Below, piece by piece: positions 43,864 to 53,852 of a stretch of 64,000 nt of DNA. Origin of the DNA: Astrothelium macrocarpum (Eukaryota > Ascomycota > Dothideomycetes > Trypetheliales > Trypetheliaceae); contig JAGEMR010000013.1 in assembly GCA_021030915.1 (NCBI GenBank), positions 248,001-312,000 of the forward strand, in the 5' to 3' direction. The position numbers and the translations under genes are program-made. Every line of letters starts with the position of its first letter. Position 1 is the first letter of the stretch. The notes under the pieces are model-generated. The model saw only the letters and a program-made list of their open reading frames with translations, had not been told where the DNA came from and ran no database searches.

Positions 43864-43954
43864 GGCTTGCGCGACGGATGACTTGTAGAGGCTTATGAAG
43901 GATTGGAATGCTAAATGTAGAGTTCCGAAACGGAACGGAATGGAACAACTATGA

Positions 43955-44438
43955 CACGTGCAGTTTTGGCAAATTGGAAATAAGATTACAAAAAATGTTA
44001 AAAGCAAGAATGATTACTGCTGGAGTATTCCAGTAGGAAATATGGAGAAATCGATCATTTGACCTACCATGGACCTATCCAAAGATCCGACGTGTCAAGT
44101 AAGCTTGTGTAGTATTTCGTCATATATGCTCAATTATGAAACATTACAGTGATGTTGGTTGTCGACGTTAGCAGAAGCGAGAGCTGGATGAACGGATGAG
44201 TACCTAAGGTACCCATCACGTGACTGTCATCGTCCTCGAGCTATCTCATTACGTCGTCCACCTTTGTCAATCACATCTTTCTCTCTAACCATTCCCCGAA
44301 ACCTACTGCAATCTTTTTCATCTCTTAGGATCAGTGTCGCATCACCTTTGCGAATGTCGAATCACGAGTAACGACTCCTCTGGCGCGCGTTGGGTTGAGA
44401 AGCTTCTCAGCTCACCATCAGCAACCTTGCTGCACGTG
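43955..44438. promoter_or_regulatory. three CACGTG E-boxes in the kelch/SPT20 intergenic region
   Basis: CACGTG occurs at 43955..43960, 44217..44222 (as TCACGTGAC) and 44433..44438 (within the palindrome TGCACGTGCA) in the 598-bp divergent promoter. This core is bound by bHLH factors such as Cbf1-type or Pho4-type proteins in fungi. The middle copy has the flanks of a Cbf1 site. The third lies only 24 bp before the SPT20 ATG, probably in its 5' UTR. Confidence 0.45.
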
Positions 44439-44461
44439 CAAGGTTTCGCTCTCCTCTAAAC

Positions 44462-47400
44462 ATGACGTCTGTCGCTACAGCGCGGCCTGTTCAGGCTCTT
44501 CGCAATAGACGGGAGTCTACTCGTCCCAGTCTTTTACGAGTCAAGGGGAGAAACTCTGTTGGAGACGGCCTTGCCGGAGATTCCAAGGCACCCAAGAAGA
44601 AATTGTCAGAGCCACACGGTATATATGCGTGATAAAGAGGCTCTTTATAGTTTGCAATGACTAACTGTGCAAAGTCCGAACTACCGAATACATTCTACAG
44701 AAATTCAAGGGCAAACCGCCCTCATTGGTTGTCCACCTTCACCCTACCCACTTCCGCTTTGATCAGCAAGATGGTAGTTTTGGTTACAATTCTCCTATGA
44801 AAGTCTTTTTAGAACACTTGAGAAATCACACTGTTCCCCATGATATATTGGAGGAATTGTTTCGATCAGAAGTCACATTCTATGACGGTTGGCAACCTTG
44901 ACTACCGCTATTTGAATGGTTGCTAACAGTTTCCCAGGATGCCTTATTGTTGAAGTCCATGACCATCGTTCTCCTAACAAGGCTACACCAGAGGCTTCCT
45001 CTGAGGCTGCAAATGGCAAGCAAGCCAACTCTTTTTCCATCCACAATCATAAAGCCTGGATTATTTCGTCTCCGTATACCGAGCATGGCTTGGATCCAAA
45101 GGCTTCGGCTCAAGCTCAGAATGATGCCGCTGCTAGCTTCAAGACCGACGCGATAGCAGAAAAGAGAGAAAAGGACAAGGAAAACATGCCAGCCCCCGGA
45201 CAGGCCCCTCCATCACAAAAACCAAAACCGTCGACTGGTCCTCGCATTATTACCACTGTCATGCATTCAACACCACTGTCATTTCACAACGAAATGGCTA
45301 TATTAGCAAACACCCCTGCACCAGATCCTCGTAATGGTCGAAGGCAATCTATGCAAAAGGATGGCTCAACCCCGACCATGACCCATCCACTGACACCACT
45401 AACGGCTGTCCCACCAACACCCACTACTGCCAAAGGTCCATCAGCTAAAAAGCAAAAAATGATGATAGATGAGAATGATTACCACGACTTCGAGGCGGAG
45501 ACCTTGATGCATACCGAACTACCACTTGTACTGCAGCCAGCAAAAAACTTTGAGGAGTCGCAGGCCATCATCAACAGTTTACGCCATCCATTACACGAAT
45601 GTCAACCTCCGGCACCAAAGACCCGAAAGCGTACAAGTGCCGAATTGGCTGCTGATGAAGCTGAAGCTGCCGCCGAAGAACGCTTCCTTTTGGCATTCGA
45701 CGAGCAACGACAGTCTTCTATGACGTCTGGTGGCGCTGTTGGCTCTTCGGCAGTCGAAGGCCAAGGTGCTGCTACTGGTTTCGATTTTTCCAAATTCAAG
45801 ACCATTGAGAATATTAAACAGCGCCACGAAGAACAGGCAAAGAGAAAGAGAGAAGAAGAGCATCGACAGCAGATGGAGGCACGAGAGAAGAGGGCGCGAA
45901 ATGAAGAGCTGGAAGTGAAAAAGCGAAATGCCCAATTCCAACGTCAAATCTTGGAGCAACAAAATCAAGTTAGGATGCAGCAACAAGCCCAGCAACAAGC
46001 TCAGGTTCAAGCTCAAGCTCAAGCTCAAGCGCATGCCCAGCAACAGGCACAGCAACAAGCTCAGCAACACCAACAGCAGCATTTGCACCAGCAGATGCAG
46101 CAACATCAACAGCAGCAGCAGAATCAAAATCAAACTACTCATGCTCATCCACAGCCAAGCACCATGGTGGGGCAACAGCAGCAACAGCCACCGCGCTTCC
46201 CCACTACACAGGCTCCTCAAGGATCACCCGTCCAACGTCAACAATCAAGCACGCCGATGATGGCTTCGTCACCTGTCAATCAAAACATGGTTTCTGCTCA
46301 CTCCATGGGTGGCGTTTCCATGGCTCCAACGTCGAGCCAAAATGCCGGCAGCCCACCCCGACCGCAATCTGCCCTCCAACATCACCAAATTAATATGGCG
46401 CGACAAATCAGTCAGCAACAAAGCAGTCACGGTACTCCAGTCATGAATCACAGCACACCACATATGCAGCAGACTACTCCAAGCATGAATGCCGCTGTCC
46501 CTGTTTCACGACATATGACACCCACCCCGTCCGTCTCTCACGCAAGCCCTGTGCCTGGTGTGGCTCGTGGTGGGCAGAATCCTATGATGCAGGGCACTCC
46601 AATGCAAGGCCAAACACAAGCGCTCAATCCACATCAAATGCAAATGCTTCAAATGGGTCGAGGACAAGGCTTTCAAAATTCACCCCAAGCCATCCAGAAT
46701 ATGTCGCCCGAACAGCGTCAACGTCTCATGATGATACAGCAGCAACGACAACAGCAGTTGCGACAACAGCAGGCGCAACAGCAACAGCAGCAACAGCAGC
46801 AACAGCAGCAGAATGGTGCAAACGCCGGTTACAATGCTCAAGTTGCTGCTCTGATGCAGAACCAGATGGGCAATATGCATAATCAAAACACGACGGCAAT
46901 GAACATGGGCAACAACATGACTGCTACCTCTCACCCTGGAATGGGGGGCAATCCAATGGGCATGCAGCCCACAAATGGAATCCCCAATATGAATGATCCT
47001 CAGGGACATCAGCGCATGATTTCCCAACGTGAGGGCTTGCGAAATACTTTTTTCAACCGCCTCATGCAGATGAACGGCGGTCAGCTTCCCCAAGATGCCC
47101 AACAACGATTCCAGGCCTGGCTCGCCACCCAACAACGCACACAACAGCAATCGCAGCAACTCCAACAACAGCAACACCAGGCTCAACAGCAACAACAGCA
47201 CGCGGGCCAGCAGCAGGGCCACATGCCACAGCAAGGCATTCCCCCGCAACTCGCCAACTTGGACCCGGCCCAGCGCAGGCAATACATGATGCAGCAACAA
47301 GCGCTCGCGCAGCGGATGCAGGCGCAACAGCAGGCGCAGCAAGGCGGCGTCGGTGGGAACCCGCAGGGCATGACGCCGCAGATGATGGCGGCGCTCGGCC

Positions 47401-47666
47401 GTGGTGGAGGTGGCCAGCCGAATCAGCAGCAACAGGCGGCGATGATGAATGCGATGAATATGCAGCAGCGCATGGCACAGCAGGGAGGAGGCGGAATGCA
47501 AGGCATGAATCCCGCAATGATGCAGCAGTTTAGGCAAATGCAGCAACAGCAGCAGCAGCAGGGCCAGATGAATATGGGTGGGATGGGTATGGGAGGGATG
47601 CAGGGCATGGGGGGCATGAATGGGATGGGTGGGATGGGGAATGGTATGAATGGTATGGGTAATTAA
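44462..47666 (+). CDS. SPT20: SAGA complex subunit SPT20
   Basis: Exons 44462..44618, 44675..44887, 44938..47666; 3099 nt, 1032 residues. The conserved Spt20 domain spans residues ~50-210: RTTEYILQKFKGKPPSLVVH, LHPTHFRFDQQDGSFGYNSP, FYDGCLIVEVHDHRS, and further on LPLVLQPAKNFEESQ. Spt20 is a structural SAGA subunit that holds the core module together for transcriptional coactivation. The C-terminal two thirds is low complexity: a coiled-coil Lys/Glu/Arg stretch, long Gln tracts (the largest near 46735-46815), and a Met/Gly tail (GMGGMNGMGGMG). The last intron is needed to connect the Spt20 domain to the long exon, whose frame would otherwise open at 44916 inside the intron. Confidence 0.93.
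46735..46815 (+). repeat. CAG/CAA microsatellite encoding polyglutamine in SPT20
   Basis: A nearly uninterrupted series of CAG and CAA codons with occasional CGA. Comparable but shorter Gln tracts lie at about 45955-46130 and 47140-47225. Such tracts vary in length between strains. Confidence 0.85.
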
Positions 47667-47928
47667 TTGACGTGGGCTTTGGAGAAAGGTTGAAGGTTTC
47701 GGATGGGAATGGCTTGTACAATGGCTGGCGGAAGCAAGTGTAATAATTGGTGTTCTTTGGGCGTTTTTGCTTGTTTCTTCGAATGGCTATGATACCCCAA
47801 AGACTCGCACAATGACGGGAGTTTGCTTGAACAAGTTTTTGTTTTTGTTTTTTTTTTTTACCTGTATTGTATTGATACATTAGTCTTCTTCCGTCTAATC
47901 ACACTCTTGTCTATACACGCTTTTGCAT

Positions 47929-50900
47929 CTACCACGTCTCCAACTGCGCACTCCTATTTATAGGAAATCCCGTCCTTTTCACATCCAGAATCCCCGTACC
48001 CGAGATCTCTTCTTTTTCCACCCTCCCCTCATCCTGCAAACCCCGCTCGCCCTCATCTTCTATCTCCTCATCTCGCGCCTTCTCAAAGACCGCAGCTCCG
48101 ACCTCCTCACTCGCCACCTCCTCCACCCCCTCCAACTCCCTCGCAACCACATCCTCAAACGCCGCCTTCGCCTTCTCATTCCAATTTCCGGCCCTCACCC
48201 CGCCCCTCCCGTCCGCCCTCCTTGCCTCCCTCACCACCTCCCTTGCCCGATCGACATCGCCAATAGCCACGAGGCGCCGCACCACCTTCGCCAGCGCCCA
48301 CCAGCCCGGCAGCCGGCTGTCGCGCGTCGTGCGCGCCAGAAACGCCATCATCGGCCCGACCGCGCCCGCGTCCGCATACCCTTCCACCATGCGGTCGTAG
48401 AAGACGCGGTCCGGGTGTAAGTTGGGGGTGTGCTGGATGGTGTGCCAGAGCGCGTCGACGGCCGCGAGGTCCGGGGGGTTCTGGGCGAAGTGGTGGGTCA
48501 GTAGCACCGTGTAGAGATGCGGGTTTGGTGGGAGGGCCGGGTCGCGCGAGGAGAGGTGGGTGAGGACGAGGTGCGCGGCGGAGGTGTTGTTGTGGTGTTT
48601 GAGGAGGCGGTCGATCAGGACGGTGTAGGATTTGGAGGTGGGTTCGAGGCCGAGCGATTCGAGGTTGCGGAGGAAGGTGTGCACGAGCTGGTGTTGTTCG
48701 GCAGGTGGGCGCTTCGTGATGGCCGCGTCTTTGATGAGGTTGTCGAGGAGGATGGTGAAGGTTGCAATGTCGGGTTGGACCTTGGCGGCGGCCATTTCTT
48801 GGAGGATGTGGTAGGCGGCCGTGGCGTCTTGTTTGCGAAAGGCGATGGTGATGCGCGCGTTGAAGGTGAAGGCGCCGGGTTTGATGTCGTGGGCTGCGGC
48901 CCATGCAAGGACTTTTTGAATGGCTTTTTCTTGGGGGCCCCGAGAGAGCGCGGTGACGACAGCATTAATGATTGCAATGTTGGGTTTTGGTACTGCTTTG
49001 TCGGCCTCGGTAGCTTGAAGTGGATTGACAGATATTCTTTTGGAGGCGGCTGTCCATTCATCACTCATTGTTTGTAGAGCTTGCAAACCCTCTCTAACTT
49101 TGCCCAATCGAATGAGGCCATGGAGTCTCAAACCCCATGCTTTGGTATCTGGTTGGACACCCGAGCTCCTCATCCTCTGCCAGATGGATTCGAGGCTTTC
49201 CACATCTCGTGCTCGACGACAGCCTTGCATCATCGACGTCCATGTAGTCAGTTTCGGCTCGATACCATTGTGAATCATGGCGTTCCACACATCCACAGCT
49301 TTATCTGTCTCACTCAATGCCATGTAAGTATAAATAAAACACTCATACACATCGATGGACATGCGAATGGTTTGTTTTGGCGTTTCTACGCGCTCTTGTG
49401 ACGGATTTACTAAACGCCACAGCGAGTCAATCTTGGAAAGGTTCGTCTGCTCCAACGCCCGTCCTAACTTATTTTCAATACTTTCACCATCTTGCCATCT
49501 GGATTGATGGGAACTGGTAGGATCGACAGACCTATTAATCCTCGTATCGCGCCGACTTTTGGCATAGCCAGACCAGTGCTTGTGTAAAGCATTATCCTTC
49601 AGTCTTCGAACTGCGTTAGAAGATTTTTCAATAGAAGAACCTCGATGTGTATTCGTCCCATTCCCATCCACAGTCGGACTCGCATCCATGGGCTTTTTGA
49701 AATCCTCCAAATCCGTTCCAGGAAAATCATTAGGAAAGGTCTCTTTTCCATTGTCAGGATCTTTGGCAAGCTTGACGGCTAACGGGCCACGCTTGGCCAA
49801 AATGTCGACCGTGTCGTGTTCACGGGTAGAATCTTCCGTCCTTGGCTTTGCTTTGAGTATTTCTGTGAACGAACTCAAAGCCATTGGTTTGGACGGGTTT
49901 CTCAACCCGGCATTTTGATGTCTAGGAACCGATGGTGCTGCGACATGCCATGTTGAATAAAGACCAGCCTGTCCAAAAATTTTTCTTATTTTCCCCTTCA
50001 GCCCTACGAATCGGTTAAGACCTAATAGGTTTCGTTCGAGGTATGCCAAGACCAAATCAACGTCTGAATTTTCGGCCACATGCATGGTGAAGTTAGTAAA
50101 CAGACGCAAATCCTTCTCTACTTGTGGTGAAATCCGTATATAATCGGTGATAAACCCATGCCGATAGAGTACAGATAAGAAAAAAGCACTTGCGGCGACT
50201 CTTAATCGACTTAGCCGCATGGTGCAGTTGGGCGCCAGAATGGCAGAGAAGCGTTCGTGAAATGCAGTAGAGTCTAATTGTAGCATTTGCTGCTTGCACA
50301 TGTCCAACAAGTCTGACCATTCAGAATCTGCTGTGCCTTGAGGCGAGTCTTTGAGTGTAGACTTGATACACATTTTCCACGTGTCTATCATCTCGAGTAT
50401 CAAAGCACTTGGTCCGACTGTCTTCTCCTCCGAGAGGGTGTCGACTTGGATACACTCAACAAGGTGAAAATGCATTTTCCACAAGATGTATAGTTGGGGG
50501 TGCGTTGCTAGAAACCCATTTGCAATGATTTTGGGAATGATCTTACTGGGCGCAAACGACCAATGAAAGTGATTGCGCCAATACCAACCCACGAACAATT
50601 TTTTACATAATTTCTTCAGGAACAATTCTTGAGTCCTCAATCCCATTCTCTTGATATCTTCTGCATGTTCTTGCATATAGATCCAACTCCGTATTGCAGG
50701 TGCTTTTGGGCCAAACAATGCTTCGATTTGGTCGACTATGTGCCGTAGATTATATGAGCTCGGGTAATGCAAGACAAAGGACCACACTTCGTTCAAGGAA
50801 AATTCTGGTCGTAGAAGCTGACGAAGACGATGAAATGACTTGCGCGGGCTGAACTCCCTGGGTGTCTCTCCTTGAACTGAATGATTTAGTTGTGTAAATC

Positions 50901-51402
50901 TGGATATCTTGACATCTGTGGAGTGTATGGACGGAGCCGGGAAATCTCCCTGGGCCAAAGTATTGAATTTAATTTCAGATTCTCGCCTCTCTTTTCCCTT
51001 GTTTTTGCCAAGTTTTTCAACCCTTGTCGCGCCACCTGTCTGACTCTTGGGGTATGACTCGATAGGAGCATCTAGTTTGGCAGGAAAATCGGGAGGCTTT
51101 GGCAAAAACGCAGATGAATATCTCCCTGGCCCAAACTGCCCAGAAAACAGCTCCTCTAGGTTCCAAGACCAATCTTTCTTCGTTGCGCCACCGCGATGCT
51201 GCCTTGTGTGCTCCTCTTGTTTTTGGGAGCCTTCCTGGCCTAGGAAAGGAAGACTGGTCGCCGAGAGCGCATTGTCGGAAGGAGGTAGTGAGCTGGAGAA
51301 GGCGCCATGATCTGCTTTGGATCGCCACTGAGTTTTGGGAATGTTTTGGCTGCGGTGACGAAGCCATTGGCGACAGCTTGCACAAATAAAAGGACTTCTC
51401 AT
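47929..51402 (-). CDS. mitochondrial pentatricopeptide-repeat (PPR) protein
   Basis: Uninterrupted frame; I use the ATG at 51402 rather than the GTG three codons upstream, giving 1157 residues. The N-terminus MRSPFICASCRQWLRHRSQ is basic and fits a mitochondrial presequence. PPR units are clearest from residue ~690 on: AVDVWNAMIHNGIEPKLTTW, SMMQGCRRARDVESLESIWQ, RMRSSGVQPDTKAWGLRLHG, and later AYHILQEMAAAKVQPDIATF and NLESLGLEPTSKSYTVLIDR. The N-terminal 600 residues are helical and less conserved. Related fungal proteins (for example Cya5-like) bind specific mitochondrial mRNAs. The target here is unknown. Divergent to the phosphatase gene with 392 bp between starts. The 3' third is GC-rich with a skew flip near 48370. 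Confidence 0.87.
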   Translation of the reverse strand: MRSPFICASCRQWLRHRSQNIPKTQWRSKADHGAFSSSLPPSDNALSATSLPFLGQEGSQKQEEHTRQHRGGATKKDWSWNLEELFSGQFGPGRYSSAFLPKPPDFPAKLDAPIESYPKSQTGGATRVEKLGKNKGKERRESEIKFNTLAQGDFPAPSIHSTDVKISRFTQLNHSVQGETPREFSPRKSFHRLRQLLRPEFSLNEVWSFVLHYPSSYNLRHIVDQIEALFGPKAPAIRSWIYMQEHAEDIKRMGLRTQELFLKKLCKKLFVGWYWRNHFHWSFAPSKIIPKIIANGFLATHPQLYILWKMHFHLVECIQVDTLSEEKTVGPSALILEMIDTWKMCIKSTLKDSPQGTADSEWSDLLDMCKQQMLQLDSTAFHERFSAILAPNCTMRLSRLRVAASAFFLSVLYRHGFITDYIRISPQVEKDLRLFTNFTMHVAENSDVDLVLAYLERNLLGLNRFVGLKGKIRKIFGQAGLYSTWHVAAPSVPRHQNAGLRNPSKPMALSSFTEILKAKPRTEDSTREHDTVDILAKRGPLAVKLAKDPDNGKETFPNDFPGTDLEDFKKPMDASPTVDGNGTNTHRGSSIEKSSNAVRRLKDNALHKHWSGYAKSRRDTRINRSVDPTSSHQSRWQDGESIENKLGRALEQTNLSKIDSLWRLVNPSQERVETPKQTIRMSIDVYECFIYTYMALSETDKAVDVWNAMIHNGIEPKLTTWTSMMQGCRRARDVESLESIWQRMRSSGVQPDTKAWGLRLHGLIRLGKVREGLQALQTMSDEWTAASKRISVNPLQATEADKAVPKPNIAIINAVVTALSRGPQEKAIQKVLAWAAAHDIKPGAFTFNARITIAFRKQDATAAYHILQEMAAAKVQPDIATFTILLDNLIKDAAITKRPPAEQHQLVHTFLRNLESLGLEPTSKSYTVLIDRLLKHHNNTSAAHLVLTHLSSRDPALPPNPHLYTVLLTHHFAQNPPDLAAVDALWHTIQHTPNLHPDRVFYDRMVEGYADAGAVGPMMAFLARTTRDSRLPGWWALAKVVRRLVAIGDVDRAREVVREARRADGRGGVRAGNWNEKAKAAFEDVVARELEGVEEVASEEVGAAVFEKARDEEIEDEGERGLQDEGRVEKEEISGTGILDVKRTGFPINRSAQLETW

Positions 51403-51794
51403 GCTGCGCACCGCATTCGGTGGAGGTCTATGCCCGAGCAGGAGAAGCTGTTCAAGGTCAACCGTAGCTCACTTTAGCCTTTCCCGTTCGAGCAGCGGGC
51501 AAAACCGGAAAACTCCCCGGATCGCCTTTACTCCCTTCTCAACAGAGCATGCAGTTGGTTACAGTTAAAGAAGGTAGACGACATTGGACGTTCATCCTGA
51601 TGAAGGCTAGATAATCGTGATTGCTTCATTCTGAGCCCGGGCATGTCCATGTCGCATATTCACAGGCAACCCAGCATCCTGCCAGACACTGCCACGTCTT
51701 GCTACTATTGTATACCTCTTTCCGACTTCAAAGCTTGAATGATTCCTTCTTCACGCCTTTTCGCTAGAATAGACTTCTTTTTCATCTCTGTACG
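51403..51794. promoter_or_regulatory. divergent promoter region PPR / histidine phosphatase
   Basis: 392 bp without a gene. The right half is pyrimidine-rich before the ATG at 51795. Confidence 0.45.
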
Positions 51795-53622
51795 ATGACA
51801 ACTCTGGAGCCGAGGGGGCCCTACACCCCTCGGGAACTCGAACAACTTTATCCCAAGGAACTGCAGCTACAATTAGTTCAAATCGTACGCTTTTATTCCC
51901 TATAAGCTTTGACTTTACAATCTGATTATTATTCTGGTAGCTTCTTCGTCATGGTGAGAGGAGTCCGGTCTCAGCGCGCTTCAGAAATGTATGTAAACTT
52001 CTTTGCCATAAACAGGAATTCTTAGCTCATGAAACCTCGACACAGGCAGGCCTTCCTCCTTGTACGTGCTTTCAAAGTCCTGCAATCAATGGTATGCTTT
52101 GTTGCTGAGCCTCTCCGCAGATTGGCCATACTGCAATTCCGCGCGGCAACTCACCAGCGTCATCATGACTACCAAAGACTGGTCTCAATGGGATGCTCTT
52201 AAATATCGCCGTCGTCTCGAAACCTTTGGCCCCGACGATGAACCCGTAGTCGCAGCCGGTCCCAAAGGTGAATACGACGGAATATGGTAGAGTGCATATC
52301 CAAACTCTTCAACCCATCCACTAACCTCCTCATCCAGCCAACCCGGCGAATTGACCGACAAAGGCCGCGAAACCACCCTCGCCCTCGGCCAGCGCCTCCG
52401 CCGCCTCTACGTCGACCAGCTCTCTTTCATGCCCGCCCTCATCTCCGACGCCGACATGATCTACCTCCGCGCGACCCCTCTCTCACGCGCCCTGGAATCC
52501 GTGCAACAGACCTTCTGGGGCCTGTACCCACCGACCTCACGCACCGCCTCCTTCCCAGCACCCACCATCCTGACACGCGCGCCCGCAGACGAGACGCTGT
52601 ACCCCAACGACGGCAACTGCCGACGCCTGGCGCAGCTGTCGCGCGCCTTCGCCGACCGCACTGCGGAGCGCTGGAACGCCACGCCCGAGATGGACCACCT
52701 GAACGCGCGTCTCGGGAAGTGGATGCCGACCAACTCGCCGCGCGTCGCCGTCGACGCGCATCCCCGCCTCTCGGGCATCATGGACACGATTAATGCGACG
52801 CTGGCGCATGGGCCCGCCACGCGGCTGCCGCCCGAGTTTTACGAGCGCGAGGTGCGCGATGTCATTGATCGCATCGGCGTCGAGGAGTGGTACGCCGGGT
52901 ATGCGGAGTCGCGCGAGTACCGGGCGCTAGGGATCGGAGCGCTGGTGGGCGATGTGGTGGGGCGGATGGTGGGGAGTGTGGAGCGGAGCGGGCGGGATGG
53001 CGTGGGTGAGGTGGGTGCCGAGGATGGGCGGGGGAGAGGGGGGGAGAGGGAGTTGAAGTTAACGCTTGCCGGGTGTCATGATACGACGTTGGCGGGGTTT
53101 TTGACCAGTTTGGGCGCGTTTGAGGGCGAGCCGTGGCCCCCGTATACCAGTCATGTGGCTATTGAGCTGTTTCGGAAACGAGATGCAGAGCGGTTAAGGC
53201 AAACGGCGGTGTCGGCGCAGAAGAGTTTGGAGTCGAAGGAATGGTTTTCTGCGCTCTTTGGAAGGGCAAAGGAGGTGGTAGCTGAGAAGCCCAAGGGCAT
53301 TGCAAGAAAGACCACCGATGATCTGAGCAAAGAGGAGAAGGAGAAGCTAGATGGTCATTTTGTTCGAATACGGTATAATGATCGTCCAATGACAGTGCCA
53401 GGCTGCAAAGCGCCAGGCAAGCATCTTGACGGAGATGAAAGCTTCTGCACTTTGGTAAGGGCATCAATTGGGTGACCAAGATGGACATGTGCTAATTCAT
53501 TGCAGGAGGCTTTCAAGGCAATTGCAGACAGGTACACGCCCAAGCATTGGAAGGAGGAGTGCATGTTCAATTTGGATAAGCCAGCATTCCCAGCATCCCC
53601 GGAGCCTGCTGGATATGATTAG
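51795..53622 (+). CDS. histidine acid phosphatase family protein (branch 2)
   Basis: Six exons: 51795..51884, 51941..51988, 52046..52061, 52121..52286, 52338..53454, 53506..53622; 1554 nt, 517 residues. The catalytic RHG motif is LLRHGERSPVSARF (residues ~31-44), GELTDKGRETTLALGQRLR follows, and the second catalytic histidine is in LAGCHDTTLAGFL. The spacing of about 350 residues and the large helical insert are those of histidine acid phosphatases related to lysophosphatidic acid phosphatase (ACP6-like) rather than phytase. No signal peptide is evident. Exon 3 is a 16-nt microexon, and skipping it would shift the frame. Substrate unknown. The long exon carries a strong C-rich to G-rich flip near 52810. 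Confidence 0.87.
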
Positions 53623-53852
53623 AGTATAGATCCATCAGAATTTCTTGATTCAAGTGATTGCAGGAAGTGTGGTTTATTTTATGTGCGATGGTAGGAAGGA
53701 ATTAGACAAGACTCTTTTTCATCATTTTCACCAAATCATAGGGCCAGAGGCTATAGATTGGACAAGATACCAAATGACCAGTAGTAGACGAGTCACACAT
53801 GTTCGAGCAGATGATACGCTGATATTTTCACTGCCGTTCTATAGCTTGTAGC

